From contig CAMOIE010000014.1 in assembly GCA_946615905.1 (NCBI GenBank), positions 1 to 64,000 on the forward strand: DNA of 64,000 nucleotides, given 5' to 3'. The stretch comes from an uncultured Treponema sp. (GTDB lineage: Bacteria > Spirochaetota > Spirochaetia > Treponematales > Treponemataceae). The translations under genes and the position numbers were made by a program. Below the pieces are notes generated by a model, which saw only the letters and a program-made list of their open reading frames with translations, did no database searches and was not told the origin of the DNA. Each line of letters starts with the position of its first letter. Position 1 is the first letter of the stretch. Of this stretch, positions 44,732 to 53,521 are shown in pieces.

Positions 44732-45442
44732 ATGATTCCAGCCCTTTATTTAATTCCGGTAACGCTCGGTGAAACTCAGATTGATGACGTTTTGCCGCCC
44801 AAAAACAAAGAAATTATTTCGCAAATCAAGTATTTTATAGTCGAGAACAGGCGGTCAGCCATACGCTTTTTGAAGGCCTCCTGTCCGCATATCGATATAG
44901 ACTCGCTTGTTTTTTTTGAGCTGAACGAGCACACTGACCAAAAGGCAGATTTGTCCTTTATGCTGGAACCGCTTGCAAATGGAAAGGCCACAGGGGTGAT
45001 TTCAGAGGCAGGCTGCCCGGCTGTCGGAGATCCAGGTGCCTTGGCCGTGGAACTCGCCCACAAAAAAAATCTTAGGGTGATTCCCCTTGCAGGCCCATCC
45101 TCGATGATTCTGGCGGTAATGTCTTCAGGCTTTAACGGCCAGAATTTCGCCTTCAACGGCTACCTGCCGGCAAAACCGGCTGAAAGGGCCTCTGCAATCC
45201 ACAGGCTGGAAGCCCGCATGTACAAAGAAAACCAAACCCAGCTTTTTATTGAAGCCCCATACCGCAACGACAAGATGTTCCAAAGCCTGATTTCAAATTT
45301 GCGGCCGGAAACAAGGCTCTGTGTCGCCGCGGGACTGACAACTGACCAAGAATTCGTAAAGACAAAAAAGGTCTCAGCCTGGAAAAAAGAAAAATCGCCA
45401 GAAATCAATAAAATTCCAGCGATTTTCCTGATATACAAATAA
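44732..45442 (+). CDS. RsmI-like SAM-dependent methyltransferase
   Basis: A 236-residue tetrapyrrole-methylase-fold protein: ALYLIPVTLGETQIDDVLP, YFIVENRRSAIRFLK, GVISEAGCPAVGDPGALAVE, VIPLAGPSSMILAVMSSGFN, FNGYLPAKPAER. The order matches RsmI (16S rRNA C1402 2'-O-methyltransferase), but it is shorter, and NTPLGNLxD is replaced by VTLGETQIDD, as in a known paralogous group. The target is therefore uncertain. Confidence 0.82.
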   Translation: MIPALYLIPVTLGETQIDDVLPPKNKEIISQIKYFIVENRRSAIRFLKASCPHIDIDSLVFFELNEHTDQKADLSFMLEPLANGKATGVISEAGCPAVGDPGALAVELAHKKNLRVIPLAGPSSMILAVMSSGFNGQNFAFNGYLPAKPAERASAIHRLEARMYKENQTQLFIEAPYRNDKMFQSLISNLRPETRLCVAAGLTTDQEFVKTKKVSAWKKEKSPEINKIPAIFLIYK

Positions 45443-45548
45443 ATTTCATCAGGCCCAGCTTTGTAGCAGTAAAGGATTGTCGAAATTGACCAAAATGTCA
45501 GCAATTTTTCATTTTCTTAAATTTACTTGTAAGTAAATCAAAAATTCC

Positions 45549-45576
45549 TTGAAATTTAACAAATCTGTTATATACT
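45549..45576 (+). promoter_or_regulatory. Promoter fused to the start of the CHASE gene
   Basis: TTGAAA (45549-45554), 16 bp, TATACT (45571-45576), then 6 nt to the ATG at 45583. No Shine-Dalgarno is present. Confidence 0.65.
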
Positions 45577-45582
45577 TTTGTT

Positions 45583-46512
45583 ATGCCTGGCAGAAAATCA
45601 ATACGAACAATCTTCTCAATGCTTATGCTTTTCTCTCTTTTTGTATGCACCTGGCTAACGGTGTCAGTTCAGCGGTCTTATGCCGCCCGCATAAAAAATC
45701 AGGTTTTCGGTGTTTTAAATTTCACTGGAGCCATGATAAATACGACTCTGGCTCCATACATGGAGCTTTCTGGAATTTGGAAAGATATTCTCTGCAAAAA
45801 CAATGGAAATATCAAAGATTTTGAAAACATCTCAACTCTGATGCGGTCCCACTATCCACTGGTTCAGAGCATACAGTTGGCTCCCAAGGGTTTTGTCACC
45901 TATATTTTCCCGGAACACGGAAATGAAAAAGGAAAAATTGACCTCTTTGCAGACCCAAACCGCAAGCTAGAAGCTGAGTACGCAAGAGACACAAGAAAAA
46001 CCACCCTTACAGGTCCAGTCAAGCTGTATCAGGGGGGATATGGTCTGATTTTCCGAAATCCAATCTACATTCCAGATCCAGAAGGAAAAGAATATTTTTG
46101 GGGATTTTCAATAGTAATCGTAAAAACACCAGATGTATTCGGCCAATTCAACTTTTCATGGTTTACAGAAAACGGCATGGACTTTCAAGTTTGGAGGACT
46201 ACTCCCGACACCGGAAAACGGGAGACCATTTACAGTTCAAAAACTTCTCAGATGACAAAGGCTGTTTCAAATACATTTGAAATCGCAAACAACCACTGGA
46301 CAATCAGCGTGGAACCGACAAGCGGGGCATGGATTTCATACCCCCTGCTGGTCAGTCAAATAATACTTTCACTGATAATTTCAGTTTTAATTCCGGTAGT
46401 CGTCTGCCGCCTTTACACTGGAAAATATCCATACTCAAGGACATTCGCCTCATCTGCGGCAGACATTGTTGGCTTAAACTCAGCCGACGTATTTTCTGAC
46501 GAAGGCCAGTGA
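45583..46512 (+). CDS. CHASE-domain membrane sensor without output domain
   Basis: A 309-residue protein: TM1 at about residues 10-30 (FSMLMLFSLFVCTWLTVSVQ), a periplasmic CHASE domain at about 55-245 (HYPLVQSIQLAPKGFVTYIF, PEHGNEKGKIDLFADPNRKL, LTGPVKLYQGGYGLIFRNPI, YFWGFSIVIVKTPDV), TM2 at about 250-275 (YPLLVSQIILSLIISVLIPV) and a cytosolic tail of only about 35 residues. CHASE domains usually feed histidine kinases or GGDEF/EAL domains; none is present, and the next 800 bp are occupied by an intact opposite-strand gene, which it overlaps by 33 bp. It may be a truncated receptor or a partner for another protein. Confidence 0.85.
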   Translation: MPGRKSIRTIFSMLMLFSLFVCTWLTVSVQRSYAARIKNQVFGVLNFTGAMINTTLAPYMELSGIWKDILCKNNGNIKDFENISTLMRSHYPLVQSIQLAPKGFVTYIFPEHGNEKGKIDLFADPNRKLEAEYARDTRKTTLTGPVKLYQGGYGLIFRNPIYIPDPEGKEYFWGFSIVIVKTPDVFGQFNFSWFTENGMDFQVWRTTPDTGKRETIYSSKTSQMTKAVSNTFEIANNHWTISVEPTSGAWISYPLLVSQIILSLIISVLIPVVVCRLYTGKYPYSRTFASSAADIVGLNSADVFSDEGQ

Positions 46513-47319
46513 TTTCTCAGGCTCAGGAACTCCCTCAAAGACCAGGAGGGCTTCCGGGATATTCTTTTTGATTTCCGGCAAAAAGTCCTGCCAGCCCATA
46601 ATTCCATCTCCAAGCGGAACGATTTTCAGAGTATCACCGTCAACGACAAAATCCTTGAGGTGGAAGGCCGCGATTTTTCCCTTGAAAATATCAAGTGCAT
46701 GGGCGAAAATCTTTTCGCGGTCAGCGTAGTTCCCGATGTACAGGTAGTTGTAAGTGTCAACAATTACTTTCATCGAGCCTGATTTTCCGCCGTCAGTGAT
46801 TTCGTCCATCAGCCGCTTCAACTGGTCCGGGCAGAACATGCAGTGTCCCCAGGCCCCCTCAAGAACCATGGTCACTCCGCTTTCTTCTGCGATTTTCGGC
46901 ATAGGGGCAAAGACAGACTTCACCTGTTGAAAGGCCTCCTCTGTCTGATTTTTCGGATTATAAGTCCAGTGGTCATCGTTGTAGGAGCCGGTTTCGCTTG
47001 AGACAAATTTCGCCCCGAATTCAGCGGCGTGGCGCAAGTGGTCAGCGTATTTTTCCGCCCCGGCCTTCGCCTTTTCCATGTTCGAGTGAACCGGGTTAAA
47101 ATACGCCCCCAAAATCGGAATTTCAACGCCGTTGTTGTTAAATCCAGCGCGAATTTCAGAAATCAAATCAGGCGTCAGAGTCCCGGGATTTCCATTCTGC
47201 CCCTCAATAGCCTTTGCAATCGCAAGCTGAACTCCGTCAAATCCCATTTTATGGGCTTCTTTTCCCAAAAATTCAGCAGACCCTTTTCCGATATCATGCG
47301 GACGAATCAAAATTTTCAT
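46480..47319 (-). CDS. Xylose-isomerase-like TIM-barrel protein
   Basis: A 279-residue AP-endonuclease-2/sugar phosphate isomerase/epimerase fold: GFDGVQLAIAKAI, IPILGAYFNPVHSN, FVSSETGSYNDDHW, MVLEGAWGHCMFCP (metal ligand Glu), VIVDTYNYLY, IAAFHLKDFVVDGD and LLVFEGVPEPE. It probably isomerises or epimerises a sugar or inositol derivative. It is a lone gene, so its substrate cannot be inferred. The 3' end overlaps the CHASE gene tail-to-tail. Confidence 0.8.
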   Translation of the reverse strand: MKILIRPHDIGKGSAEFLGKEAHKMGFDGVQLAIAKAIEGQNGNPGTLTPDLISEIRAGFNNNGVEIPILGAYFNPVHSNMEKAKAGAEKYADHLRHAAEFGAKFVSSETGSYNDDHWTYNPKNQTEEAFQQVKSVFAPMPKIAEESGVTMVLEGAWGHCMFCPDQLKRLMDEITDGGKSGSMKVIVDTYNYLYIGNYADREKIFAHALDIFKGKIAAFHLKDFVVDGDTLKIVPLGDGIMGWQDFLPEIKKNIPEALLVFEGVPEPEKSLAFVRKYVG

Positions 47320-47352
47320 AATGCCCTCTTAAAAAATAAGTATTTTATTTTA

Positions 47353-47460
47353 CATCAGTCGGGCGTCTGCCCGCAAGCGGTCACCGGGTCTTCCGTTGCT
47401 CCGTGCTAACCGCACTTCGTTCCCCGCAGCTTCGCAACGTGGAACGGGTACCCCGCAACT
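47353..47460. repeat. G+C-rich dispersed intergenic repeat
   Basis: Starts GTCGGGCGTCTGCCCGC (a hairpin), then CGGGTCTTCCGTTGCTCCGT and CGGGTACCCCGCAACT. It resembles the other family members and lies between the divergent isomerase and nuclease genes. Confidence 0.55.
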
Positions 47461-47479
47461 ACACCCACTGACGCATTTT

Positions 47480-47488
47480 TGCTATAAT
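47480..47488 (+). promoter_or_regulatory. Extended -10 element directly before the nuclease gene
   Basis: TGC-TATAAT ends 6 nt before the ATG at 47495, with no Shine-Dalgarno. Apart from the first base, its spacing equals that of the cbiFG start. Confidence 0.55.
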
Positions 47489-47494
47489 GTCCCC

Positions 47495-48343
47495 ATGCGT
47501 AAAAGAGAGTCATCCTCAGGATTTTTAGCCTTTTACATCCTCGCCCTTGCAATAACCGTAATCGTATTCTGCCTTTTTTTTGCGATAAATTGTAGCTCCA
47601 GTCAGTTGGAAGAACCACAACAAGCCCAGCAGGCAGAGGCAAAAGAAAGTCAGCAGGTCTCAGAAAGTCTTGAGATTCCAGTCTGTCCAGGCTTTTCCCA
47701 CCAAAAGGACCACCAAATCCGAAAATTCAAATACTATTCAATTTGCTACCGAGAATCCTACGAGCAGGCAGAGTGGTCAGCTGAAATCATATCAAAAGAA
47801 CACATCAAAAAATCCGCCGCGCGTGCAAACGACTTTCGCATTGACCCGGAGATTTTGACCGGCTCCGCAGACCTTGCCGACTACAAAAAATCAGGCTTTG
47901 ACCGTGGACACCTAACTCCGGCAGCAGACATGTCCTTTGATTCTCTTGCTATGAGCGAAACTTTTTACATGAGCAACATGAGTCCCCAGTTTCCGGCCTT
48001 CAATCGGGGAATCTGGAAGGATTTGGAGGAGGATGTGCGGTCTCTCGTAAAAAAATACGGGCAAGTCTACCTTGTGACAGGCCCAATCCTCGAAAAAGCT
48101 GCCGCCGAATACGAGACAATCGGAAAAAACAAAGTCACAATTCCCCAGTATTTTTACAAAGTCATGCTTTTCAAAAACGAAAGTGGCGACTGGCAGACCT
48201 TAGCCTACATAATACCAAACAAAAAATGTGACGAAAGCCCTGCATTTTACAGGGTCACAGTTGACCAAGTTGAGGAGCGGGCAAATCTTGACTTTTTCAG
48301 CCCACTCGATGATGAGACAGAAAATTTAATTGAGAGCCGGTAA
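47495..48343 (+). CDS. DNA/RNA non-specific endonuclease (NUC1 family), membrane-anchored
   Basis: A 282-residue protein. An N-terminal hydrophobic stretch (about 10-31) ends at Cys33 (FFAINCSSS), so it is either TM-anchored or a lipoprotein with a relaxed lipobox. The beta-beta-alpha-metal nuclease domain carries DRGH at 136-139 (catalytic His139) and MSNMSPQFPAFNRGIWKDLE with the metal-ligand Asn. Such enzymes cleave DNA and RNA outside the cytoplasm, for nutrient scavenging or defence. ATG 47495 is preferred over the longer frame from 47396, which runs through repeat sequence. Confidence 0.92.
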   Translation: MRKRESSSGFLAFYILALAITVIVFCLFFAINCSSSQLEEPQQAQQAEAKESQQVSESLEIPVCPGFSHQKDHQIRKFKYYSICYRESYEQAEWSAEIISKEHIKKSAARANDFRIDPEILTGSADLADYKKSGFDRGHLTPAADMSFDSLAMSETFYMSNMSPQFPAFNRGIWKDLEEDVRSLVKKYGQVYLVTGPILEKAAAEYETIGKNKVTIPQYFYKVMLFKNESGDWQTLAYIIPNKKCDESPAFYRVTVDQVEERANLDFFSPLDDETENLIESR

Positions 48344-48359
48344 AAAGCCGCCATTCGGA

Positions 48360-49715
48360 CTAGTTAAGCCACTTTTCCCGCAGCAACCTGACCAAGAATA
48401 CTATTCCACGGACGCAAAGCTCGGCGCACATGGCAAACCAAACGCCGGAAAGCCCGTATTTTTGAGCAAGCAGCAGCGACAGTGTAATTCTAACACCCCA
48501 GATTGAGGCTAGAGTCATTATTCCAGGAACAAGAGTGTCACCAGCCCCCCGCAAGGCTCCTGCCGCAACGATTGAAGCCCCGAATAGGGGTTCCGCAAAC
48601 AACTCGATTCTAAGAGCCTTGACTCCGATTTCCCGGACGGCCAAATCAGGGGTCAAAAAGGCAAAAACAGCCGGGCAGACAAAATACATTATTACAGCCA
48701 TGAAAGTCATTACAGCCATGCCGGAGACGACCGTCAGGCGGGCAAAAGACCGGGCCATGTCCTTTCTCCCAGCACCGACCGACTGACCGACCAGAGTAGT
48801 AGCGGCGGATCCGATTCCGTAGCCCGGCATGTAGCACAAGGATTCCGCCGTAACGCCGAAGGAATTCGCCGCAATTGCAATTGTTCCCAATGGAGCGACT
48901 ATTCCTGTGACAGCTACCTGGGCACCGCAAAGGGCGGCCTGCTCAAAGGCCATAGGGGCGGAAATTTTCACGGCAGCCCGAGTGTATTCCCTGTTGAACC
49001 GCAGGGGGGCGGATTTTAAAAGGCCGATTTTTTCTGACCGAACACAGGCAAAAAATATTCCCAGAAACATCGTGACGGCCTCGGCCACAAGAGTTCCCAA
49101 AGCCGCACCAAAAACGCCCATTTTGAGCTGGATGATGAATAAAAAGTTAAAGGCAACGTCCAAAAGGCAGGTCAAGACATTTAAAAATCCAGGAATCTTC
49201 ATGTTGCCAGAACACTGGAGCATAGAATTCATCAAAAACATGATTTGCTCAACTGGAATCGCAAGGGCAAATACTAAAAAATAAAGGCAGGAATTTTTTG
49301 CGATTTGCTCAGAGCCTCCCAGCCAGTAAGGAAGTCTGAACGAGAGAAAGACAGCAATCGCACAGAGAAAAAGCGAAAAAATCAGGCAGGAGACAATTCC
49401 CTGCTTGAAAATCTCCCTGGCCTTTTGATAGTCTCCTGCCCCGCATGATTGGGCCAGTTGGACGGAAAAACCGGACGAGACCGCCATACACAGGCCACCG
49501 AAAAGCCATGTCGTACTTGCGACAAGGCCTATTGAAGCCGAGGCTTCCGCCCCCAAGGAGCCGACCATTGCCGCATCGATGTACTGCATCAATATGGAAG
49601 AAATCTGAGCGAAAATTCCCGGAATCGAAAGGTGCCAGACGCAGGCGATTTTTTGAGAGAGGGGAACAAGTCCCTTTGAGGATAAAATCGAAGTCAAGTC
49701 AACAGGTCGGGACAT
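48360..49715 (-). CDS. MATE-family efflux transporter
   Basis: A 451-residue, 12-TM multidrug or metabolite exporter of the MATE/NorM type: LSIPGIFAQISSILMQYIDA, MVGSLGAEASASIGLVAST, GFSVQLAQSCGAGDYQKA, and in the second half VAPLGTIAIAANSFGVTAES and SAATTLVGQSVGAGRKDMAR. It would be driven by Na+ or H+. GGGAGAT precedes the ATG, only 2 bp after the stop of the transglutaminase-like gene, so they form an operon. Confidence 0.93.
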   Translation of the reverse strand: MSRPVDLTSILSSKGLVPLSQKIACVWHLSIPGIFAQISSILMQYIDAAMVGSLGAEASASIGLVASTTWLFGGLCMAVSSGFSVQLAQSCGAGDYQKAREIFKQGIVSCLIFSLFLCAIAVFLSFRLPYWLGGSEQIAKNSCLYFLVFALAIPVEQIMFLMNSMLQCSGNMKIPGFLNVLTCLLDVAFNFLFIIQLKMGVFGAALGTLVAEAVTMFLGIFFACVRSEKIGLLKSAPLRFNREYTRAAVKISAPMAFEQAALCGAQVAVTGIVAPLGTIAIAANSFGVTAESLCYMPGYGIGSAATTLVGQSVGAGRKDMARSFARLTVVSGMAVMTFMAVIMYFVCPAVFAFLTPDLAVREIGVKALRIELFAEPLFGASIVAAGALRGAGDTLVPGIMTLASIWGVRITLSLLLAQKYGLSGVWFAMCAELCVRGIVFLVRLLREKWLN

Positions 49716-49717
49716 AA

Positions 49718-51160
49718 TTATCTCCCAACCATTTTAAGAGCCCGCTTGTCAGACAAAAGGGTTGAAGAGGTCGGATTATTCTTTAGGCCTTCGTCCAAAA
49801 TCTCAAGGGCCTCATCATATTTTCCAGAATTGACAGCCTTGACGAATTTATTGTGAACCACGACATCGTAATTGTAAAGACACTGTTTTTTTATGTTTTT
49901 GATTTTTGCAGAAGTCGGCATTTGAGCAAGAGCAGCATCCGCAATTTTTGAGGCAGAAAGCCAATCTCCCTTGTTCGACTCGTCCTGCACCTTCCTAAGC
50001 CAAAAGTATTCCTGCATTTCAGTCAAAAGTTTTTTTACGCCCGCATCAGATGAAAGGGCATTTTCCCTAGCACTTTCTATGTAGGCAAGGGCTTTGTCAT
50101 TCAAGTTGCCATCCTTCATAAGGGCCAAGTCTGCCCTGACTCTGGCAGAAAAAATCACCGGCTCCAAGAGTTTTTGAGTCTTCTCAAAAATTTTAGTCTT
50201 TCTTGGGACATAAAAGTCAAGGGCCTCGTCAGCACGGTTTGCATTGCAAAGGACGGCGACATAATTGTAAACAGCGGTATCATAATCAGCCGACAAATCC
50301 ACTTGCGGCCACCGTTCTTGAACATACTCGCACCAAATCACAGCCGGCTGAAATTGTTTTTTCCCGGTCAAGTATGCCGTATAATTAGAAAGAACGCTTG
50401 TAAAATCCTTCAGCGCGTCATTGTCTGGGCCAACCTCATCCTTCATAAAGACATAGCGGGTAGCGGCAAATGATATAGCAGTCTTATAGTCCTTACGGTT
50501 TGAAGAATTTGCAGAAATATTCCGGGCAATCAGGGAGACAGCCATACGGTCAGAAATTTCGTGGCGGGAATTGTAATACTTTTTGGGAACCACAAAATAG
50601 CGTTTTTCATCAAGCATTTTTTTTGTCCCCGGATTAAAACCGGAAGGGTTTGTCGCCTCCACGTCAATTTTTTTACCATCGACATAAACAGAACAAAAGG
50701 CATGGGAGGGAGTTCTCTGAACTTTTACGTTCAAACCCAAAGTTTTTGCCAAGGCCAGATAAAGAATCGAGGCTGAGACGCAGTTGTAGGTTCCATTTTG
50801 AAGGGCGACATCCAACTTGGTCTGGTCTGATTTATAGCGGGTCAGCAAATTGCCATACATAACGGAAAGAACTTTTTCCGCCTGCTCAATTTGCGGAAGA
50901 TTTTTATACTCAAGAACCTTCGCTGCCAGTCCCAAAAAAGTCTGATAATCCCTTGCCCCCTGACTAGAGTCTGGATCCCCGCCGGAAAAAGCGATTCCCA
51001 CGCAGATGATTTCCTGGGCAGTCAAGTCAGAAGTATTTTCATAAACAAAGAGGGGGTCAATCGGAGGAAAAGCTATCTGACTTTGTGCAAAAGAAGTTAC
51101 AAGCCTAAAAAATCCCAAAAACAAAAAGAAGGCTTTTAACATTTTTTTGTGTAAAATCAT
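49718..51160 (-). CDS. Exported transglutaminase-like/TPR protein
   Basis: A 480-residue protein. GGAG lies 9 nt before ATG 51160, which gives the signal peptide MILHKKMLKAFFLFLGFFRL; the longer start at 51175 is less likely. Residues about 90-190 are transglutaminase-like: NGTYNCVSASILYLALAK (nucleophile Cys), RTPSHAFCSVYVDGKKIDVE (His, then Asp/Glu). The C-terminal half consists of TPR-like helices (KAVNSGKYDEALEILDEGLK). Such proteins can be peptidases or scaffolds in the periplasm. The gene is coupled to the MATE gene. Confidence 0.75.
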   Translation of the reverse strand: MILHKKMLKAFFLFLGFFRLVTSFAQSQIAFPPIDPLFVYENTSDLTAQEIICVGIAFSGGDPDSSQGARDYQTFLGLAAKVLEYKNLPQIEQAEKVLSVMYGNLLTRYKSDQTKLDVALQNGTYNCVSASILYLALAKTLGLNVKVQRTPSHAFCSVYVDGKKIDVEATNPSGFNPGTKKMLDEKRYFVVPKKYYNSRHEISDRMAVSLIARNISANSSNRKDYKTAISFAATRYVFMKDEVGPDNDALKDFTSVLSNYTAYLTGKKQFQPAVIWCEYVQERWPQVDLSADYDTAVYNYVAVLCNANRADEALDFYVPRKTKIFEKTQKLLEPVIFSARVRADLALMKDGNLNDKALAYIESARENALSSDAGVKKLLTEMQEYFWLRKVQDESNKGDWLSASKIADAALAQMPTSAKIKNIKKQCLYNYDVVVHNKFVKAVNSGKYDEALEILDEGLKNNPTSSTLLSDKRALKMVGR

Positions 51161-51224
51161 AAATTTCTTCTCCATACGGTGGGGAAATTCCGCAAAAATC
51201 CATCAGCAAGAGGAAAATTGCAAT

Positions 51225-52028
51225 TTATTTTTCGATTTTCTGGCCGATTTTCTGGCCGATTCTGACGGGAACTTCCTCAGCAAAAGCCTTTTTGAATTCG
51301 GGCAGAAGTTCGGCCTGACCTGCCTGTAAAAGAATGACGATTGTGGACCCGTGCAAATCGAAGAAGCCCTTCTCTGCCCCCTTCTCAAAGTCAGCCTTGT
51401 CATCGTGGTTGACGATTCCGCCGACAGAAAAAGCCCCGACCTCAATCTGGGCAAGGTCGCTAAAATTCTTTGTGTGCAGAATCGTCCACGAGCGGCGGTT
51501 TTTAGTATAGACCCTGTAATGCTCAAGGGCTGAAGGCTGGACTGAGTGCAGGCTTCCTGGCACAAAATGATTCATATCGATGGAGCCTGAGTCGATGTAA
51601 ATGTAGCGGTGGTAGTCAATAGGGCGAAGGCGGAAAACAAGGCAGGTTCCGCCGGTGAAAATCTCAGGATTGTCAAAGCCAGGCAGCAAATCCTCAACCG
51701 AATAGTCAAAGCCCTTTACGTGGAAAGTGGAACCTTCGCGAATATCGTAGGCAGAAAGGAGTCCATCGGCAGTCGAGATAAGGGCATTCGGGTCGCTCTC
51801 AAAAGTGACACTCTTTTTCCGGGTGAAAAAATCATTGAATGTACGGAAAGAGACACCCTCAAAGCCTGTCATGTCGATTCCGTTCTTTTTGATGAAGGGA
51901 TTTATGTAAAAGCGGGAAAGCGGAGAGCGCAAAAAAGCACCGAGAATTGCCGGGACTTTTAAGGCAAGCATAGTCTGCTGCATGAGGCGACCAAATCTCG
52001 TGGAATATAAAAAGTCTACGCTGCTCAT
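51225..52028 (-). CDS. psd: Phosphatidylserine decarboxylase
   Basis: A 267-residue proenzyme that makes phosphatidylethanolamine. The self-cleavage/pyruvoyl site is the GST motif in FDLHGSTIVILLQAGQ, with HSVQPSALEHYRVYTKNRR and FRLRPIDYHRYIYIDSG upstream. N-terminal FNDFFTRKKSV is characteristic. The start overlaps the pssA stop by 4 bp (ATGA, 52025-52028). The C-terminus ends in a short IGQKIGQKIEK repeat. Confidence 0.94.
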   Translation of the reverse strand: MSSVDFLYSTRFGRLMQQTMLALKVPAILGAFLRSPLSRFYINPFIKKNGIDMTGFEGVSFRTFNDFFTRKKSVTFESDPNALISTADGLLSAYDIREGSTFHVKGFDYSVEDLLPGFDNPEIFTGGTCLVFRLRPIDYHRYIYIDSGSIDMNHFVPGSLHSVQPSALEHYRVYTKNRRSWTILHTKNFSDLAQIEVGAFSVGGIVNHDDKADFEKGAEKGFFDLHGSTIVILLQAGQAELLPEFKKAFAEEVPVRIGQKIGQKIEK

Positions 52029-52672
52029 TTGTTCAAAAATAAAATCGCCAGTTCCGCAAGCCCGATGATTATCAGGATGATTTTTCCAGTCCAGTGGGGT
52101 TTTGCAAGTTTAAATGGTGTGATGAATGAAAGTCCCATCGCGGCCAAAATCGCGGATCCCCAAAGTTCAACGCGGCTATCAAAAAGGTCATAGACTCCGC
52201 GGCGGATGCAGTCAATTCGACAGAGAATAAAGATAAAGGGAAGAATCAATGCTGCGCTCGTCACAGGAAGTCCCCGGTATTCTGAACGCTCACCGGCAGA
52301 CTGGGTTTGTCTCTGGGCTTCGTCAACGTTGAACCAGCAGAGGCGGATTACCGCGCAAAGCACATAAGCTCCGCCGATTACAGCAGAGAAGCGGTGAAAG
52401 CCGTTGATTTTGTATATAAAAATCGCGGGAAGGACTCCGTAGCAAATCATGTCGCTCATAGAGTCAATCTGGATTCCGAATGCCTTTTGGGCATCGTTGC
52501 GGTTCTTTTTAGTCGCGGCAACTTTTCCATCGAACATGTCGAGCACGCCGGAAATCATCAGGCAGAGCAAGGCCGCACGGTAATCTTCGTTGAGGGCAAA
52601 AGTAACCCCGGCCCATGAAAAAAGCAGCCCCGCATACGTCATAACTACAGTGTAGTTGTAAACTCCAAGCAT
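52025..52672 (-). CDS. pssA: CDP-diacylglycerol-serine O-phosphatidyltransferase
   Basis: A 215-residue membrane enzyme with the CDP-alcohol phosphotransferase motif in MFDGKVAATKKNRNDAQKAF followed by GIQIDSMSDM (D-G-x2-A ... G-x3-D-x3-D pattern). Several TM segments follow (VLPAIFIY, LILPFIFILCRIDCIRR). It makes phosphatidylserine, the substrate of the coupled psd product. AGGGG lies 6 nt upstream of ATG. It starts 9 bp after the TVP38 gene. Confidence 0.93.
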   Translation of the reverse strand: MLGVYNYTVVMTYAGLLFSWAGVTFALNEDYRAALLCLMISGVLDMFDGKVAATKKNRNDAQKAFGIQIDSMSDMICYGVLPAIFIYKINGFHRFSAVIGGAYVLCAVIRLCWFNVDEAQRQTQSAGERSEYRGLPVTSAALILPFIFILCRIDCIRRGVYDLFDSRVELWGSAILAAMGLSFITPFKLAKPHWTGKIILIIIGLAELAILFLNK

Positions 52673-52681
52673 ATCTAACCC

Positions 52682-53371
52682 CTAAAAAATATGACCAAAA
52701 ATAAGGCTGTAGCCGAGGATTGTCCATGGCTTTGCAGTCAGAATAATCAGCATGAATTTTCGGAAAGACATCGAAGTCATTCCCGAAAAATAACACAAAA
52801 AGTCATCCGGTGCAAACGGAAAACAGATTGCAATCCATAGGAAAACAGGATATCGTCTGTGTCTTTTTTCCATCCACCTGATACATTTATTATAACGCTT
52901 ATCAGAAAAAATAAGGTGCAGCAACCTGATTCCGTATTTTTTCGAAAGCAAAAATGCCAAAGCAGAGCCTGTGCAAATTCCTATGTAAGAACACAAGAAT
53001 CCTCCCAAGGCACCGAACATTCCAGCCCCTACAATGCAACCGACCGCTCCAGGAATCACTGCGTACAAAACCTTGACGCACTGAAAAAAAGCCAGCATCA
53101 AGGGACCAAGGACTCCATAGGAAGAAATATAGTCGCTCAAGGAGTTAACGTCCTTAAAGTGGCCTTCCATATATTCATGCACAAAGAAAACAGTCACCCC
53201 GATGATAACAATAAAAAACAAGATGAAACCTACAATTTTCAAGGCAGTAGGCCTTTCTTCCAACTGCTTTTCGATATTCAACTGTTCTTTGATTGCGGCA
53301 GGATTGACCTTGAGATTCAGTCGGCGTTTTCTAATTTCCTCTGACTCGTTTTCTCCGTTAAATTCTTCCAT
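52682..53371 (-). CDS. TVP38/TMEM64-family (DedA-like) membrane protein
   Basis: A 229-residue membrane protein: charged N-terminal tail (about 45 residues), then TM segments and the SNARE-associated/DedA core YGVLGPLMLAFFQCVKVLYA, VIPGAVGCIVGAGMFGALGG, RRYPVFLWIAICFPFAPDDF, SGMTSMSFRKFM. Members of this superfamily are linked to lipid scrambling and undecaprenyl-phosphate recycling. Its place at the head of the pssA-psd operon supports a role in phospholipid handling. Confidence 0.88.
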   Translation of the reverse strand: MEEFNGENESEEIRKRRLNLKVNPAAIKEQLNIEKQLEERPTALKIVGFILFFIVIIGVTVFFVHEYMEGHFKDVNSLSDYISSYGVLGPLMLAFFQCVKVLYAVIPGAVGCIVGAGMFGALGGFLCSYIGICTGSALAFLLSKKYGIRLLHLIFSDKRYNKCIRWMEKRHRRYPVFLWIAICFPFAPDDFLCYFSGMTSMSFRKFMLIILTAKPWTILGYSLIFGHIF

Positions 53372-53521
53372 ATCAGACTAGATACTATATAAAAAGAAAT
53401 GTAAAAAATCAACATACCAAAATTTCAGCTACAAAAATTTCAGATTTTTTTGCAACAAATTCGATTTTATTGTAGTCTAATAGGTATAAAGAAAAACTTC
53501 TCTTTTTTTGGAGCACTTGCA

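Noticed and set aside
46500-47300. Frameshifted GGDEF or kinase domain after the CHASE gene
   Set aside because: The region is an intact opposite-strand isomerase-like gene, with no output-domain motif in any plus frame.
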